A stretch of DNA of 64,000 bases from NCBI RefSeq assembly GCF_010093595.1, contig NW_022985445.1, positions 186,001 to 250,000 of the forward strand, in the 5' to 3' direction. The notes under the pieces are model-generated. The model searched no databases, was not told the DNA's origin, and was given only the letters and a program-made list of their open reading frames with translations. Below, one piece after another: positions 14,001 to 24,111 of this stretch. This DNA comes from Mytilinidion resinicola (taxonomy: Eukaryota; Ascomycota; Dothideomycetes; Mytilinidiales; Mytilinidiaceae). Positions within the stretch are counted from its first letter, which is position 1; each line of letters starts with the position of its first letter. The translations under genes were made by a program, and so were the position numbers.

Positions 14001-14357
14001 GAAGGCTTATTACCAACTCCCCTGGACAACGCCCCGCAAGATAAATAAAAGACCGAGGGAGATATAGAACTACCCTTTATAATTGCCGCCCTGCTAAAAA
14101 TAGCATATAAAGAAGACCCTATCCCGCTATTAGTCCTAAAAGCCTTAGAAGAAGGACACCGCCGTTACGCAAAGCTTATATTAGCTAAATACCAGAAGAA
14201 AGGTAGACACCTATACTATCGGAACTGCCTATATATACCCGACTATAACGAACTAAAGGCAGAACTTCTGCGCATATACTACAGGAACGCTATTGCCGGC
14301 CACCCTGGAAGATCTAAGACGTACAGCCTAATAGCCCGCAGTTACTACTGGCCCGGA
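11053..14357 (+). pseudogene. Element A protease, reverse transcriptase and RNase H, degraded
   Basis: The element A coding sequence resumes after element B. A damaged zinc knuckle lies near 11150 and the reverse transcriptase at about 12150-12860. The reverse transcriptase includes KGFIRPS and FIKKP phrases; its catalytic YLDD is now YLNN. RNase H (about 13420-13800) is interrupted by the solo LTR at 12977-13386. Removing that LTR and one copy of CCTAT restores a continuous AFTKLKEAFTSTPIL phrase. Stop density falls sharply after about 14,100. This is Ty3/Gypsy pol order. Confidence 0.8.
12977..13386 (+). repeat. Solo LTR inside element A pol
   Basis: A GC-rich 410-bp island in AT-rich surroundings is flanked by the 5-bp duplication CCTAT (12972-12976 and 13387-13391). 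It begins TATCACGG and ends CGTAACA, single RIP steps from TGTCACGG and CGTGACA, the same termini as element A's LTR. It is therefore probably a solo LTR of a related but longer-LTR family, left by LTR-LTR recombination. It has few internal RIP changes compared with its surroundings. Confidence 0.85.
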
Positions 14358-14867
14358 ATGCTACCTTACGTGGACCGTTGGGTTAGGAACTGCCAGATGT
14401 GCAAGAGAACCACTCTGTTACAAGAAGCCTACCAGGGCATCCTAAAGCCGCTGCCTGTTCCTGAGAGAGCCTGGCGTGATATATTAATGGATTTTATCAC
14501 GCACCTGCCGCGTAGCGGAAAGCACGATGCAATCCTTGTTGTAGTGGACCGCCTAACTAAGATAAAACACTTCCTTGCCTGTAAAGGGACCTGCAACGCG
14601 GAAGACGTTGCAAGACTTTTCCTAAAGAATATCTGGAAACTACACGGCCTGCCTGCCTCTATTATATCTGACCGAGGGCCCCAGTTTATAGCTGAATTCT
14701 GGAGACACCTAACCAGCCGCCTGAGGATTAACTGCCTACTATCAACTGCATACCACCCCGAAACCGATGGCCAGACTAAGAGAGCTAACGCTGTCCTGGA
14801 ACAGTACTTACGGGCACACGTGTCCTATTTGCAGGATAACTGGGCCGAATGGCTGCCTTTAGGTTGA
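14358..14867 (+). pseudogene. Element A integrase core fragment (open frame)
   Basis: This 169-codon open frame is the only substantial intact coding in the repeat block. It contains the end of the HHCC zinc region (CQMC at residues 12-15) and the DDE integrase core: MDFITHLP with the first Asp, then ISDRGPQF with the second Asp, then [13 protein letters not shown] with the catalytic Glu. After WAEWLPLG a stop follows. The next recognisable phrase ([13 protein letters not shown], about 14890) comes too soon, so a segment that normally follows the core appears deleted. The open frame reflects escape from RIP, not activity. Confidence 0.85.
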
Positions 14868-15460
14868 ACTGTCAACCCGCCCGCCTGCTAGAGACGCTGA
14901 GCGCTTCGCTAAGCGTATGGAAGAGATTCTGGAACATCTAAAGTCTGAACTTACTGCCTCCCGTGCCCGATACGAGGATAATGCAAACCGTAACCGTCGC
15001 CCTGCTCGTAACTATTAAGTTAACGACTTAGTATGGTTAAATGCTAAGAATATTAAGACCCTCCGCCCCCAGAAGAAGCTGGATTGGAAGAATCTTGGAC
15101 CGTTCCGCGTAGAGAAGGTCATCAGCCCTTACGCATACCGCCTAACCTTACCGGAGAGCATGCGCAACCACAACGTCTTCCACGTTAGTTTACTAAGACC
15201 TGCCGCGAATGATCCGCTGCCCGGCCAGCGTTAAGAACCACCGCCGCTAGTTGAAGTCGAAGGCTTGGAGGAGTAGGAAGTCGAGGAAGTTGTCGACTCT
15301 CGATGGGAGCGTCGCGGTCGTGGCCGCCCCCGCCTGAAGTACACGGTGAAGTGGACCGGATACAACGAAGTCACAGAAGAGCCCGCCGACTATCTGGAAC
15401 ATGCCGAGGAAGCTATCCGGTTGTTCTATCGCCGTTACCCTAAAAAGCCCGGTCCTTAGG
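14868..15460 (+). pseudogene. Element A integrase C-terminus and chromodomain
   Basis: One frame reads [17 protein letters not shown], then [11 protein letters not shown], then YRLTLPESM and [11 protein letters not shown], a standard Gypsy integrase tail. It is followed at about 15330-15440 by a chromodomain ([12 protein letters not shown], then [14 protein letters not shown]). Three in-frame stops (near 15016, 15232 and 15274) break it. The chromodomain in this class of element is known to steer integration to heterochromatin. Base composition here is normal, unlike the rest of element A. Confidence 0.85.
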
Positions 15461-15494
15461 CCTCAACGGAGTTCGGCCGTAAGGAGGGGAGTAC

Positions 15495-15762
15495 TGTCAC
15501 GGCTTGAACGGTGAAGCTTGCTGCACAGCGTAACACGTGATGTTAGGACCCGGCGAGAGGCCTTGTTGCAAGGGCCTATGCGAGCCTTGGCAGGAGTATA
15601 CCTGCCGACCGCCGCCCTGCCTCCTTGTAGCTCCTTGAGCTACGTCTTGTTATTCAACCCGCCTGCCTGCCGTGCATTATAGAACACGTAGTGAATTCAG
15701 TTATTACTTCTACCTACCTGCCCGAGCTAGCTAGGGCAATCCTGCCGCCCGAGACCGTGATA
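15495..15762 (+). repeat. Right LTR of element A (nearly unmutated)
   Basis: This 268-bp repeat is the partner of 1997-2264. It retains TpG and CpA sites that are TpA in the left copy, so it approximates the pre-RIP sequence. It is followed by the target duplication AAGCA at 15763-15767. Confidence 0.93.
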
Positions 15763-17225
15763 AAGCAATGCAATAGCACTAAAAAACTGCAGCTATAGTA
15801 ACCGCAATCTTTTAATACTAGAAAACTCTATTCTATAATAGTAATTATTATAGACCTAGATATAGCCCTTTTAACTGCCTTAACCTTATAGTAAAGTATA
15901 GTAATTATACTATTAAGTAATTATTAAATATATTCTATACTATAAAATTAGAGGTTAGTTTAAAACACTTTATATATATATAGGTGCTATATATATATTA
16001 TATACTGCACCTAGCTATACAGCCTTACTACTCTATACTATAATACGCTCTTAGCTATATAGTAATACTAAGTTAGGTAGCTACTATATATAGAAAGCGT
16101 AAACTATATAGTAAAAGGCTAACTACTATAACCTATTACCTATAGATATAAAGTTATAGTAATATTATATAAGTTTTGCGGGTACTATACTTTTTTTAAG
16201 GGTTAAACCTTATACCTATAACAGCGCCTATACTAGCCGCTAGCGCCTAAATTTTAAATCTACACGCTACTATTATATAGGGCTTTAGCTAGTAATATAT
16301 AACTGTTTTATTACTATAGTACTTTTAGTTCTTCTATTTTTTTCCCTATAAAGTTATAGGGTTTATTTAATAAAGCTGTATAGGTTTAGGGTTAAACCTT
16401 TTTTAAAAAGGGGGGTAGTATAAAGTAACTAGAGCACCTATAGTATATAGCTACCGGACAGGATATAGATATATCCTTTTAAATTATACAGCCGCCTGCG
16501 TAGGCGTATAGCCTGCAAAACCTCTATAAGTTACGTGCTCGCTTAGGCTGGGGTATATATAGCCCTAGGCTACGCATTATAATTCCTTAAGGATTCGTCT
16601 TTTAATACACGAAATCGTTATTTCTATCTATAAGCCCCCTACTATACACTCTTCTATTATAAGTATATTATATCTAATAAAAATACTAGTATTTCTAGGT
16701 TACTAGTATATATAACTAGCGATAATTCTACCTATACTAGCTATATATAAGGCTTTTCTACTAAATATAATAAGCCTATTTAAAGATAAAATAAACTATT
16801 TTATATTTAATATAGATAAGGAAACTAAAAATACTAAAACCTATAAGGATTATTCTTGTAATCTTATATAACTATAAGTAGATTACGAAATAAATAAGCA
16901 TTTTACTTATACTAATTATCCTGTAGTAAGAGTCTAGATTTATTATATACGCCTGCTATAGATAATATAGCGAAGATGCCGGTTCTATTAACTTTTTGCA
17001 GACTTTCTAAAGTTTTTAGGGTTACAGCACCGGCTCCTATTACCACCTAGTTAACTAATAACAGTGGTATAGTTCCTTAGTATATTGTTTAAGTTGCGCG
17101 CTTGTTGTGTTAATATAGTAGCTCCTCTGTGCTTCCTAGTCTAAAAATCTTTCTACTGCTTTTACTTTAGCGGCTTGCTGTATATTTACTTTTATTTACT
17201 GTATAGTATGTACGTTTGTACTTCT
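15763..17225. repeat. AT-rich repeat remnant, right outer flank
   Basis: RIP-like AT-rich sequence continues to about 17,225, after which base composition becomes normal. A purine run near 16414-16427 (AAAAAGGGGGG) is followed directly by TATAAAG. This resembles a polypurine tract with a RIP-changed TG-starting 3' LTR from about 16430 to 16710. This would be the end of the older element that received element A, but I cannot find its partner LTR in the window. No coding frame is visible. Confidence 0.5.
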
Positions 17226-18102
17226 AATATTACTTATTTGCTTCGATATGCGTGCATTAGTGTGAAGACATAAGCTTAAAGCAAGTTGAACTTTATTAAT
17301 ATATGATATATAAGAAGAAAATACAAACTCTTAAGCAATATTTAGCAACGAGCGATGGGATTGTATGGCTCTAAAATCTGAAGCATAGGACATTTTGGTG
17401 TTACTTTAACCGAAGTGCTTGTAGATCTAGAATATCATGAAATTGACGATGAAAAAAGGGCGAGGCTTTCGTAATAAAGGTAATAAAGGATGGTTGGGAT
17501 CGAGGGAAACTAGTTTTACAGGGGGTTAGTCTCACCGTATTACTAAGGGCTATGGCGCCCTAACTTCTCCAGGATTACCTCAGTTTTAACGATACCTCTC
17601 TTGCGAACCCTCCTAATATGCTCCACCCAGCTCCATATTTAGTATCCTGCCTACCGCGTAGATAGCAACAACCTCCCTTCCCCTCTGCTCCATATCGCCT
17701 TAAGTACCGGCCGCAACCGCCCCTAAAGCGCTCGCCGTATTACTGTCCGTGTTGCCCGCAATTGCCTTCTTACGTCCTCTACGTTGTGGCTCCGGCTGGG
17801 TTTTAGAGGAGCTTGGGCTTTCTTGCTGTTGGTCTTTCTGTAGACAATTTCATATATCCAGGGGTATATGTTGGGTTTCCGACCCTATAGGTAATGCCCT
17901 GCCATGCAATACCAGGCCTGTCTTCGACCGGTAGCGGGAGGAATCTTATGGCGAATGCCTCCCTGTTGTAAGAGACGGGACGATATATAAGCCTCGAGCA
18001 AGGCCATCTGGCATCGTCGCGTTATTTCTTGCCAACCTGGTAGGCATGGGTAGGTTTCGATATCGTGGTTGCGATATTGCTGTTAGCCAATGTGTGGGAT
18101 AG
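17226..18102. other. Non-repeat flank, no supported gene
   Basis: Composition returns to that of the rest of the window. Short open stretches exist on both strands (minus-strand translation around 17,560-17,800 looks protein-like with stops), but none has a start, splice sites or a recognisable domain. Upstream exons of the cryptic plus-strand gene ending at 18897 could lie here, for example around 17,940-18,050. Confidence 0.4.
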
Positions 18103-18897
18103 GGGGAGGGCGATCTGACGCGATGGTTTTTGCGCGTGCATGCAAATCTCCAATGTTCCCTCGTGACTAATTCTGAGTTAAAGGATTGCGACGTCCTTTT
18201 CCTTCTGTCGGGGCCGTTGGCGCTTCGCGCGATGCATTTCCCCTGTGTGTGGAAGAAGGCCATACTACAGGAGTAGGAGATGGTACAACGAGCCCTCGTT
18301 GTGCGTCCATCTTGAGCTTGGCGGTATGCGTCGGATAGGGGGCACCTGGTGGAGTAAAAGCCAACCAAAGCAGGGTATGAGATCGCCTTCAAGCGCTCAG
18401 CTATGCAATGACAGAGGATATACAGTGAGCTGTCCAAGCAAGAATAGTTACGACAGAAACCGTTTACAAACGACCGTTACGACACTGAGCGCCAACTTGC
18501 GTTCTCGACCTCTTTATCATGCTGACGCTGTAGGAGGCCATTGGACATTCAAACTCTGAGGATCTCGACGTACCTCTTCATGGCGTTAAGATTGCAGGAG
18601 TGGGGGGAGAGCAGTTAGTAGTGCAAGTAAGTCATCCGTGATGTTATAGTCTAGTTCGTATTAGGTATACTCCGCTTGTAGCAAACGACAAAATTCTCTT
18701 CAACAGATCTGGATCTCGTGCAGCACTCCTCCGCGACCGTCGATCCGGTGCTTTCCGTGTCCTATCTCGTACTCTGGAACAAATGCATCGCCCACGATGA
18801 TGTATCGCTTGTTGCCCACGCGCTGAGTAGATTCGTTGCCATCCGCCAAAAAGCCGCCAGCTCTTCATACTCGAATTCAGAGTGTCTCCCTCACTGA
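18103..18897 (+). CDS. Cryptic multi-exon gene, 3' part (product unknown)
   Basis: Several short frames join with correct phase through fungal-type introns. A first open stretch runs 18103-18272, including DVLFLLSGPLALRAMHFP. It is followed by 18382-18424 (QALSYAMTEDI), 18534-18613 (RPLDIQTLRISTYLFMALRL) and 18707-18897. The last part includes LSVSYLVLWNKCIAHDD and VAHALSRFVAIRQ and ends in TGA. The 18425-18533 intron has GTGAGC, a CTGAC branch-like site and TGTAG; the 18614-18706 intron has GTTAGT and AACAG. The join from the first stretch to 18382 is the least certain. The stop overlaps the end of the convergent minus-strand gene by 7 bp. I do not recognise the family. It may be a gene or a recent pseudogene. 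Confidence 0.42.
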
Positions 18898-21459
18898 TTT
18901 AATTCCTCACAAGCAGCCTGGATCTGCTCAGCCTCAAAAATATCGAGCTCAGCTAACTCCGGTGCAGCCTCGGTCAAGATAGCCCCCGCCAACTCCGCCA
19001 CAACCTCACAGAAGAAATCCCCGTCGGCGCCTTTAGTGAACTTCAAAGTGGCAGTCAACTGGGCATCGGGGCTCGGGGCTTTATTGCCGCTGCCAATGCG
19101 ATCCCGATACCCGGGCGCCCAGTAACTGGCTACGACTACGGCGGGGCCGTTGCATACCCGCATCGAGCTAAACGTTGGGACGGGATGGTCAGATCGTGCG
19201 AAGAGAAAGGGAAGTCCTAGAGAGAGCGAGCGCCCCAATATCCCGCGTGGCTTTATGATTGGCTCTTGGTAATGCATGATGTGACAGCTCTTCTCGCTCG
19301 AGTTGGCAGATTTAGTCACCATACTTGATGCGACGGCGAGGAGCGCGTTCACCTGGTCTGCCGTGGCGGCATAGGAGCCGACATTTATACTCAGTGTGCC
19401 ATCGTTCGCGAGGAAACCGTCACTTTCGTAGGGCAATTGGTTGTTGATCGTGTAGTCGTTGTCTTTGTTGCAGCTAACTGTTGGTGTAGCCGTTCCGGAA
19501 ACGGTTGTCTTACCGGTGGTAATGCTGCTGCAGGCTGCTTTGAGCGCGGTGCTTATCCCGGTGAATAACGCGTCTTGTGAAAGTGTGCCGTAGTGCACGG
19601 GAGACGAGTTTACGGTTGCCGTGGCGTAGGCTGTCTGTGGATTGCAGCTCGGCATCGACGTGCAGTCATCTTCGAAGTTGGGCTGAGGCGTGCAGACCAG
19701 GCAGGCTTGGGAATTCGTTTGGGGCTTCATGGGCGCCTGGGTGATGGTCGCTTGCGCACTGTTGGATGGAGGTGCGGTGTAGGCACATTGAGCGCTGTAA
19801 GTAGCCCCGGATGATGTCGAGAGCGCTGGCCACGTGCTTGACTCTTGACAGATGCAACCTTCAGACGTTATTCCGAGACCAGGATCCGTATCTTGGACGA
19901 CACAACTTGGCTGAGCAGGGGGCGTCGTAGTTGGACTAGCAGGGGGCGTCGAAGTTGGACCGGCAGCGGTACTGAACGGGCAAGCGCTGGCGTCGCGTTT
20001 CACTTTCTTCATGAGCCGAGCAGCGAAGTTCTTGTGCAGTGCCTGAATAGATGAGTCTACGTCGCCCATGAAATTTTCGAAGTCCGCGGTAAGCTGAGGA
20101 ACGAGGTCTCGAAATTCAAATAAAGGCGCTGTGCGGTCCAGGTTGAACATCTTCTCGACCTGAGTTCCAAGGCCACCGATGGATCCATCGTACTGTTGGT
20201 CGAAAGTCGTCAACAAATCTGGGCTTGGACTGCCTTGGTCGATATCCTGAATCCATTCCTTGATACTCAGGGTGGTAGGAATGCCCTGTTTGGGAAAATT
20301 GCCGATATATTTGTATTGCAGACCTCCGAATTTGTCACCAGGTACAGGGTTCTCGACCGTCCCAGTGCAGTAGTCGCTGTCGATACTGTATGCTGTTAGC
20401 TAGGCAAGTGAGCTGTAAAGCCACGCCGCCTACGTACCTGACTTGAAAATTATCGTTCGTGAAGTCTCCAGTTTTGTAGCATGCGAGTGTGTTGAAGATA
20501 TCGAAGAGCTCGTTGTCAGCAGGAAAGAATGACTTGACTGCGCTGTAAATCGTGACGAATTCCGTTCGTGGCATGAACGGAATCCACGACTTAGGACTCA
20601 TCTCCTGAGTGTTTGGATCGTTCAGATTTAGCTTGTTCGCAGCCTTTGCATAAGATAGGACCAGAGTACAGAATCCAAGCACTGCGTCATTGATCTTCTT
20701 GACATCGACCTTTAGCGAGAGGTCCTTGAAATAGTCTTCGGTGACTAGCTGGATGTTTTGGCCTCTATTGATACCAGTGTCGCCATTAAGGACGTTCCTG
20801 CCGTTCGTTACGCCTTGTACATTCTCTTTCATCAAGGAGTATAGCGCTTCTGAAGGCATCGATGCAGTGATTTGAGGAGCCCACCAAATCTGGTCTTTGT
20901 TTGTGTTTCCATTCAGGCCCCTGACGGCCCAAGGATTGCATTGCTGGTAGTTCTCAATGGTAACCTGATTTTGCGGGTTTTCACTCCAAGGCGTCCAACT
21001 CGCCTGCAAACGTTAATTGCGTCAAGGTTGGAGCCTATTTAGCGAAGTACTTACCAGGTCGTCATGAGCTGCTCTGCCAGCGGCTGCAGCGCTCCCATCG
21101 CCGACTCTAATATTCCTGCCATCCAAGACATACTCCGCGCTGAGTTTTCCCTTGCCTTGTTCGACAGAAGTGTCTACTGAAAGCACAAAGTTCGTCCCAG
21201 AACGGCCCTGAACCGTCTTGCGTTTTGCTGAAAAGGTATCTGCGAGGCTGCATTGATTGTTTGAAAATTGGATTTGGAGAGTTTCAAACTCTGCTCCGAT
21301 GCCCGCGTCTCCAGAAGTAGTAGGTCCATCGTTGAGCTCGACCAGTGCAATGTCCTTATACGCTTCGTCGCAACCAGGGGGAAGTGCGCGTGGAGTTATT
21401 GACGGTAATACAGCTGCTTTTGCGGTAAGCAAAAGAGAAAAAAAAAGTACGGAATGCAT
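18891..21459 (-). CDS. Large secreted protein of unknown function (821 aa, 3 exons)
   Basis: Exons are 21459-21055, 21003-20438 and 20385-18891. The introns of 51 and 52 bp have GTAAGT and GTACGT donors and GCAG/ACAG acceptors, and phases agree. The N-terminus (MHSVLFFSLLLTAKAAV) is a signal peptide, so the product should be secreted or wall-bound. No catalytic motif is recognised. The first half has conserved-looking phrases such as DIALVELNDGP and CNPWAVRGLNG. A Lys-Arg, possible Kex2 site, lies near residue 453, followed by a Ser/Thr/Pro linker (about 461-484). A cysteine-rich part follows, then a C-terminus without a membrane segment. The start is the first ATG before the signal peptide. 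It converges on the plus-strand gene ending at 18897. Confidence 0.75.
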
Positions 21460-22037
21460 GCTAGGCAGTTCTACTGATCGAATAGCAAAAAGCTTTTACG
21501 GCTGGAGAAGAGAGAAAAGACTGGATTTGGTTTTTGATCACACAAGAAGCGGAACATGCAGAGATATATATGCCCTCCCAACGATGGCTGACCAAGGAAG
21601 CTCTTCCCATTTCCCAATTCCATGAGAGCGTTGATTAGGATTGACCACCGTGTCCGCTCATGAGGCGCAGCAAGTTGCTGGAGGATGCTCGAGGGAGTGC
21701 ACACGTCGCTTTGTTGGAACCTGACCCGTGTGGCACGAAACATCGTCGAGTGTTTTAGTGTGCTGACACTCAATGTCACCACGGTCGAGTTTCGTGGTTG
21801 CTGGCCACGACCTACATAATCCTTACTCCTTTCCTTCCCCAAACGAGTAAAACGGATTAAATTAATATGTTGGCGGTAACGATTCAGAGTCTTTGTATTG
21901 TGGTGTCTGCTAAATGTAGGTGTGCCCATGAATAAAGTGTGACATCCAAGTAAAATGGAGAACGGGGTTTACCGGCACTCATCAGAAGGCCACGTTGGCT
22001 GCGTAAAGCGCGAAGGAAGGAATGCTCGAAAAGATTT
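21460..22037. other. Intergenic, promoter of the secreted-protein gene
   Basis: No gene is seen. The sequence upstream of the minus-strand start at 21459 contains only short chance frames. It should hold the promoter of the secreted-protein gene. Confidence 0.5.
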
Positions 22038-22244
22038 GAAGGCAGTGTTGAAACTTAAAGAGTGTTAGATTGAAACAACATCGGACCAGATAAGAGGCAC
22101 AGCTGTGAAGGCAGTGTTGGGATTTAAAGAGTGCTAGATTAAAACAACATCGGACCAGATAAGAGGCACAGTTGTGAAGGCAGTGTTGGGATTTAAAGAG
22201 TGCTAGATTAAAACAACATCGGACCAGATAAGAGGCACAGTTGT
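22038..22244. repeat. Tandem repeat, 3 x 69 bp
   Basis: Three head-to-tail copies start at 22038, 22107 and 22176. Copies two and three are almost identical; the first differs at several positions. The array lies 137 bp upstream of the F-box start codon, so it is in its promoter or leader. Because 69 is divisible by three, a chance minus-strand frame stays open across it. I do not regard that frame as a gene. Confidence 0.95.
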
Positions 22245-22380
22245 GGCTGTGCCGGGATAGGCGTATTCCGATCTCGATCCGGGAGGAATATGAGTCAGCC
22301 GAGACATCATCCTTAATTGCTATCAGAGAATCGCTGAACAACACCGTCAACAACCTCGACAAGAGACAAACTAGTTCACT

Positions 22381-23829
22381 ATGGCTCTCACGGCCCTCCC
22401 ACACGAGCTTCTTGACATCGTCGTCGAATACTCTCTACCACTGAGCTTCGAGAACTTGGCAACGACCTGCAAGAGAATCTATGCGCGCTGCACACCATTC
22501 ATCAAGCGCCACAACGAGCTGCGCTCCCGCTTCCGACATTTTGGCTACTACGCTCACGCGCGCGACAGCCTGGTGGCCGCTTCCGACCTCATCAGCCTCA
22601 TCGCCGCTGACCCCGTTATTGCGCGGTACATTCGAACCGCAAACCTTGTCGAGGACAGCAAATTCCTTCCACATCTACGTGTCCGTGGTGAACCACCAAA
22701 GTCGGTCCCAAGCATTGAGGATGGAGGAGTCATTGTCCAACTATTTGCCAACTCTACGTATCTCCGGCGAGCCCGGCTAAACTGGAGGGAGTACTATTCT
22801 GCGTTTGCGGAGGACGTTAGAGAGATGCGCTATTCGCAGCACGGCAGTGCCTTTCTCCTAACGCTGCTCGGTGACACCGAGAACCTCACCATACCAAGTT
22901 CATGGAAGCCGAATGCCGCGACGAATCGGCTGCTCCATGTCCTTGTCAAAGAGGCTAGGCAATCCAGCTTTCTGTCTTCCTCTTCCGGTCTTCGGCCAGT
23001 CACAAGTTTCCATGGATCAGTATGGAGATCCGAGACTGAAAATTGGGGCTTGAGTTGGGCGCGCCCCTTCCTCGCTCTACCGCATTTGAAGTCGTTTAGC
23101 GGTCCTGGCGGCTTCGCAATCGGAGAAAACCCTAGAAGTGTCGCGTTTGGAGGTTCGCCTTATATCGCAGACACACTTGAAGCAGCTTATCTAGGTGGCT
23201 GTTGTATCGACGACGTAGGCATAACCGACTTCCTCAAGCATACACCACGCTTGAAGACGTTAAGATACTCGCATAGCACACGGCATGACTCTCGTCCTCC
23301 AGACTGGGATATCTGCAAGTTTATCAATGCAGTAGCGCGCGAAGCTGGGAGTCACCTCATCGAACTTTCGGTAACGATCCTTGAATTGCGCGGCTCTATC
23401 CTTCCCGGCAAGGCATCGATACATGGTTTCCAGAAGCTAAAGAAGTTCAAGTTTCCTCTGAAACTTGTCATGTGCAACATCAATGCCGCGGGTGTTACAG
23501 GGAACATTGCTACCTCGTTGCAGCGCTTCTTCAACGGCTCACTGGACCCGTTCGTACGCGACTTGATACCCACTTCAGTCACGCATCTGGTGTTAGAGTC
23601 CGAGGGAATGGGTCCTTATGACAAAGCTCTTGATGCCTTGTTCCGACACTTTCGTGCGGTACGCAGATCCCAGCTGCCTAATCTCCAAGAGGTACATATA
23701 GCCTGTAAACAGGCGGCGGATAACGCCTACAAGCAACAGTGCAACAAGATCGTTGCGGAGGGTGATAGAGAAGGCGTGGTTGTGCGTTTGCAACCGTTCG
23801 GGTTTTCGAGTGTCAACTGGGATGGGTAA
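22381..23829 (+). CDS. F-box-like protein with leucine-rich C-terminal part
   Basis: A single exon of 482 aa. The N-terminus (MALTALPHELLDIVVEY, then LSFENLATTCKRIY) is a classic fungal F-box, about residues 5-40, expected to bind Skp1 in an SCF ubiquitin ligase. The remainder has irregular leucine-rich segments (for example LEAAYLGGCCIDDVGITDFL and TPRLKTLRYS near residues 260-305), likely the substrate-recognition part. Start: the first ATG, with purine at -3 (ACTATGG). A 69-bp tandem array lies just upstream. A small coiled-coil ORF starts 7 bp after its stop. Substrate unknown. Confidence 0.85.
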   Translation: MALTALPHELLDIVVEYSLPLSFENLATTCKRIYARCTPFIKRHNELRSRFRHFGYYAHARDSLVAASDLISLIAADPVIARYIRTANLVEDSKFLPHLRVRGEPPKSVPSIEDGGVIVQLFANSTYLRRARLNWREYYSAFAEDVREMRYSQHGSAFLLTLLGDTENLTIPSSWKPNAATNRLLHVLVKEARQSSFLSSSSGLRPVTSFHGSVWRSETENWGLSWARPFLALPHLKSFSGPGGFAIGENPRSVAFGGSPYIADTLEAAYLGGCCIDDVGITDFLKHTPRLKTLRYSHSTRHDSRPPDWDICKFINAVAREAGSHLIELSVTILELRGSILPGKASIHGFQKLKKFKFPLKLVMCNINAAGVTGNIATSLQRFFNGSLDPFVRDLIPTSVTHLVLESEGMGPYDKALDALFRHFRAVRRSQLPNLQEVHIACKQAADNAYKQQCNKIVAEGDREGVVVRLQPFGFSSVNWDG

Positions 23830-23835
23830 CCCGAT

Positions 23836-24111
23836 ATGGCTGCTGCGAACCAGGCATTGGAGATAGAAAAGTCCGATCTGAAGCGTCGCCTTGATATTGC
23901 CGAAGCAACAGAAATTGCCAGCAAGGGTAGAGTAGCTCAGCTACAAAAGCAGCTGTTGGATGCTTGGCAAGAGATTTCTCGCCTAGAGAAAAAGGAGGCC
24001 AAATTTCGCGATCTCATGATCAGCAGTGCAGGTACGCAGCAAGTGACAGATCAAGAAATCATTCAAGGCTTCTCCGGATATGTGGCTTATCTAGGTATTC
24101 AATTCTTCTAA
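23836..24111 (+). CDS. Short coiled-coil protein, probably truncated
   Basis: This 91-aa ORF begins with charged heptads (EIEKSDLKRRLDIAEA, then VAQLQKQLLDAWQEISRLEKKE) predicting a coiled coil at about residues 8-55. It is followed by FRDLMISSAG and DQEIIQGFSGY. A coiled coil followed by a D-x-EI-x3-F motif resembles the beginning of larger lineage-specific ascomycete proteins, of which this would be only the N-terminal third. Downstream sequence shows no convincing continuation. It starts 7 bp after the F-box gene on the same strand. It may be a gene relic. Confidence 0.5.
   Translation: MAAANQALEIEKSDLKRRLDIAEATEIASKGRVAQLQKQLLDAWQEISRLEKKEAKFRDLMISSAGTQQVTDQEIIQGFSGYVAYLGIQFF

Larger units (their letters stand above)
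1997..15762 (+). mobile_element. Element A: Ty3/Gypsy chromovirus with nested insertions
   Basis: The element is bounded by two 268-bp LTRs (1997-2264 and 15495-15762) and flanked by the 5-bp duplication AAGCA (1992-1996 and 15763-15767). The intact right LTR begins TGTCACGG. It ends CCGTGATA, a one-step RIP change from CCGTGACA. Without element B and the solo LTR it would be about 5.6 kb, normal for a fungal Gypsy element. Gag lies at about 2265-3336 and pol resumes at 11053 in the order protease, reverse transcriptase, RNase H, integrase, chromodomain. It is dead: gag and the 5' part of pol have stops throughout, while the 3' part is nearly unmutated. Confidence 0.93.

Noticed and set aside
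17946..18437. 163-codon minus-strand ORF
   Set aside because: It is antisense to the spliced plus-strand exons at 18103-18424 and shows no domain or plausible protein pattern.
22038..22244. CRISPR-like array
   Set aside because: The 69-bp units are adjacent with no spacers, and the genome is eukaryotic; it is an ordinary tandem repeat.
21982..22404. 140-codon minus-strand ORF with a 23-residue repeat
   Set aside because: It is open only because the 69-bp tandem repeat is a multiple of three; it overlaps the F-box start and has no other support.
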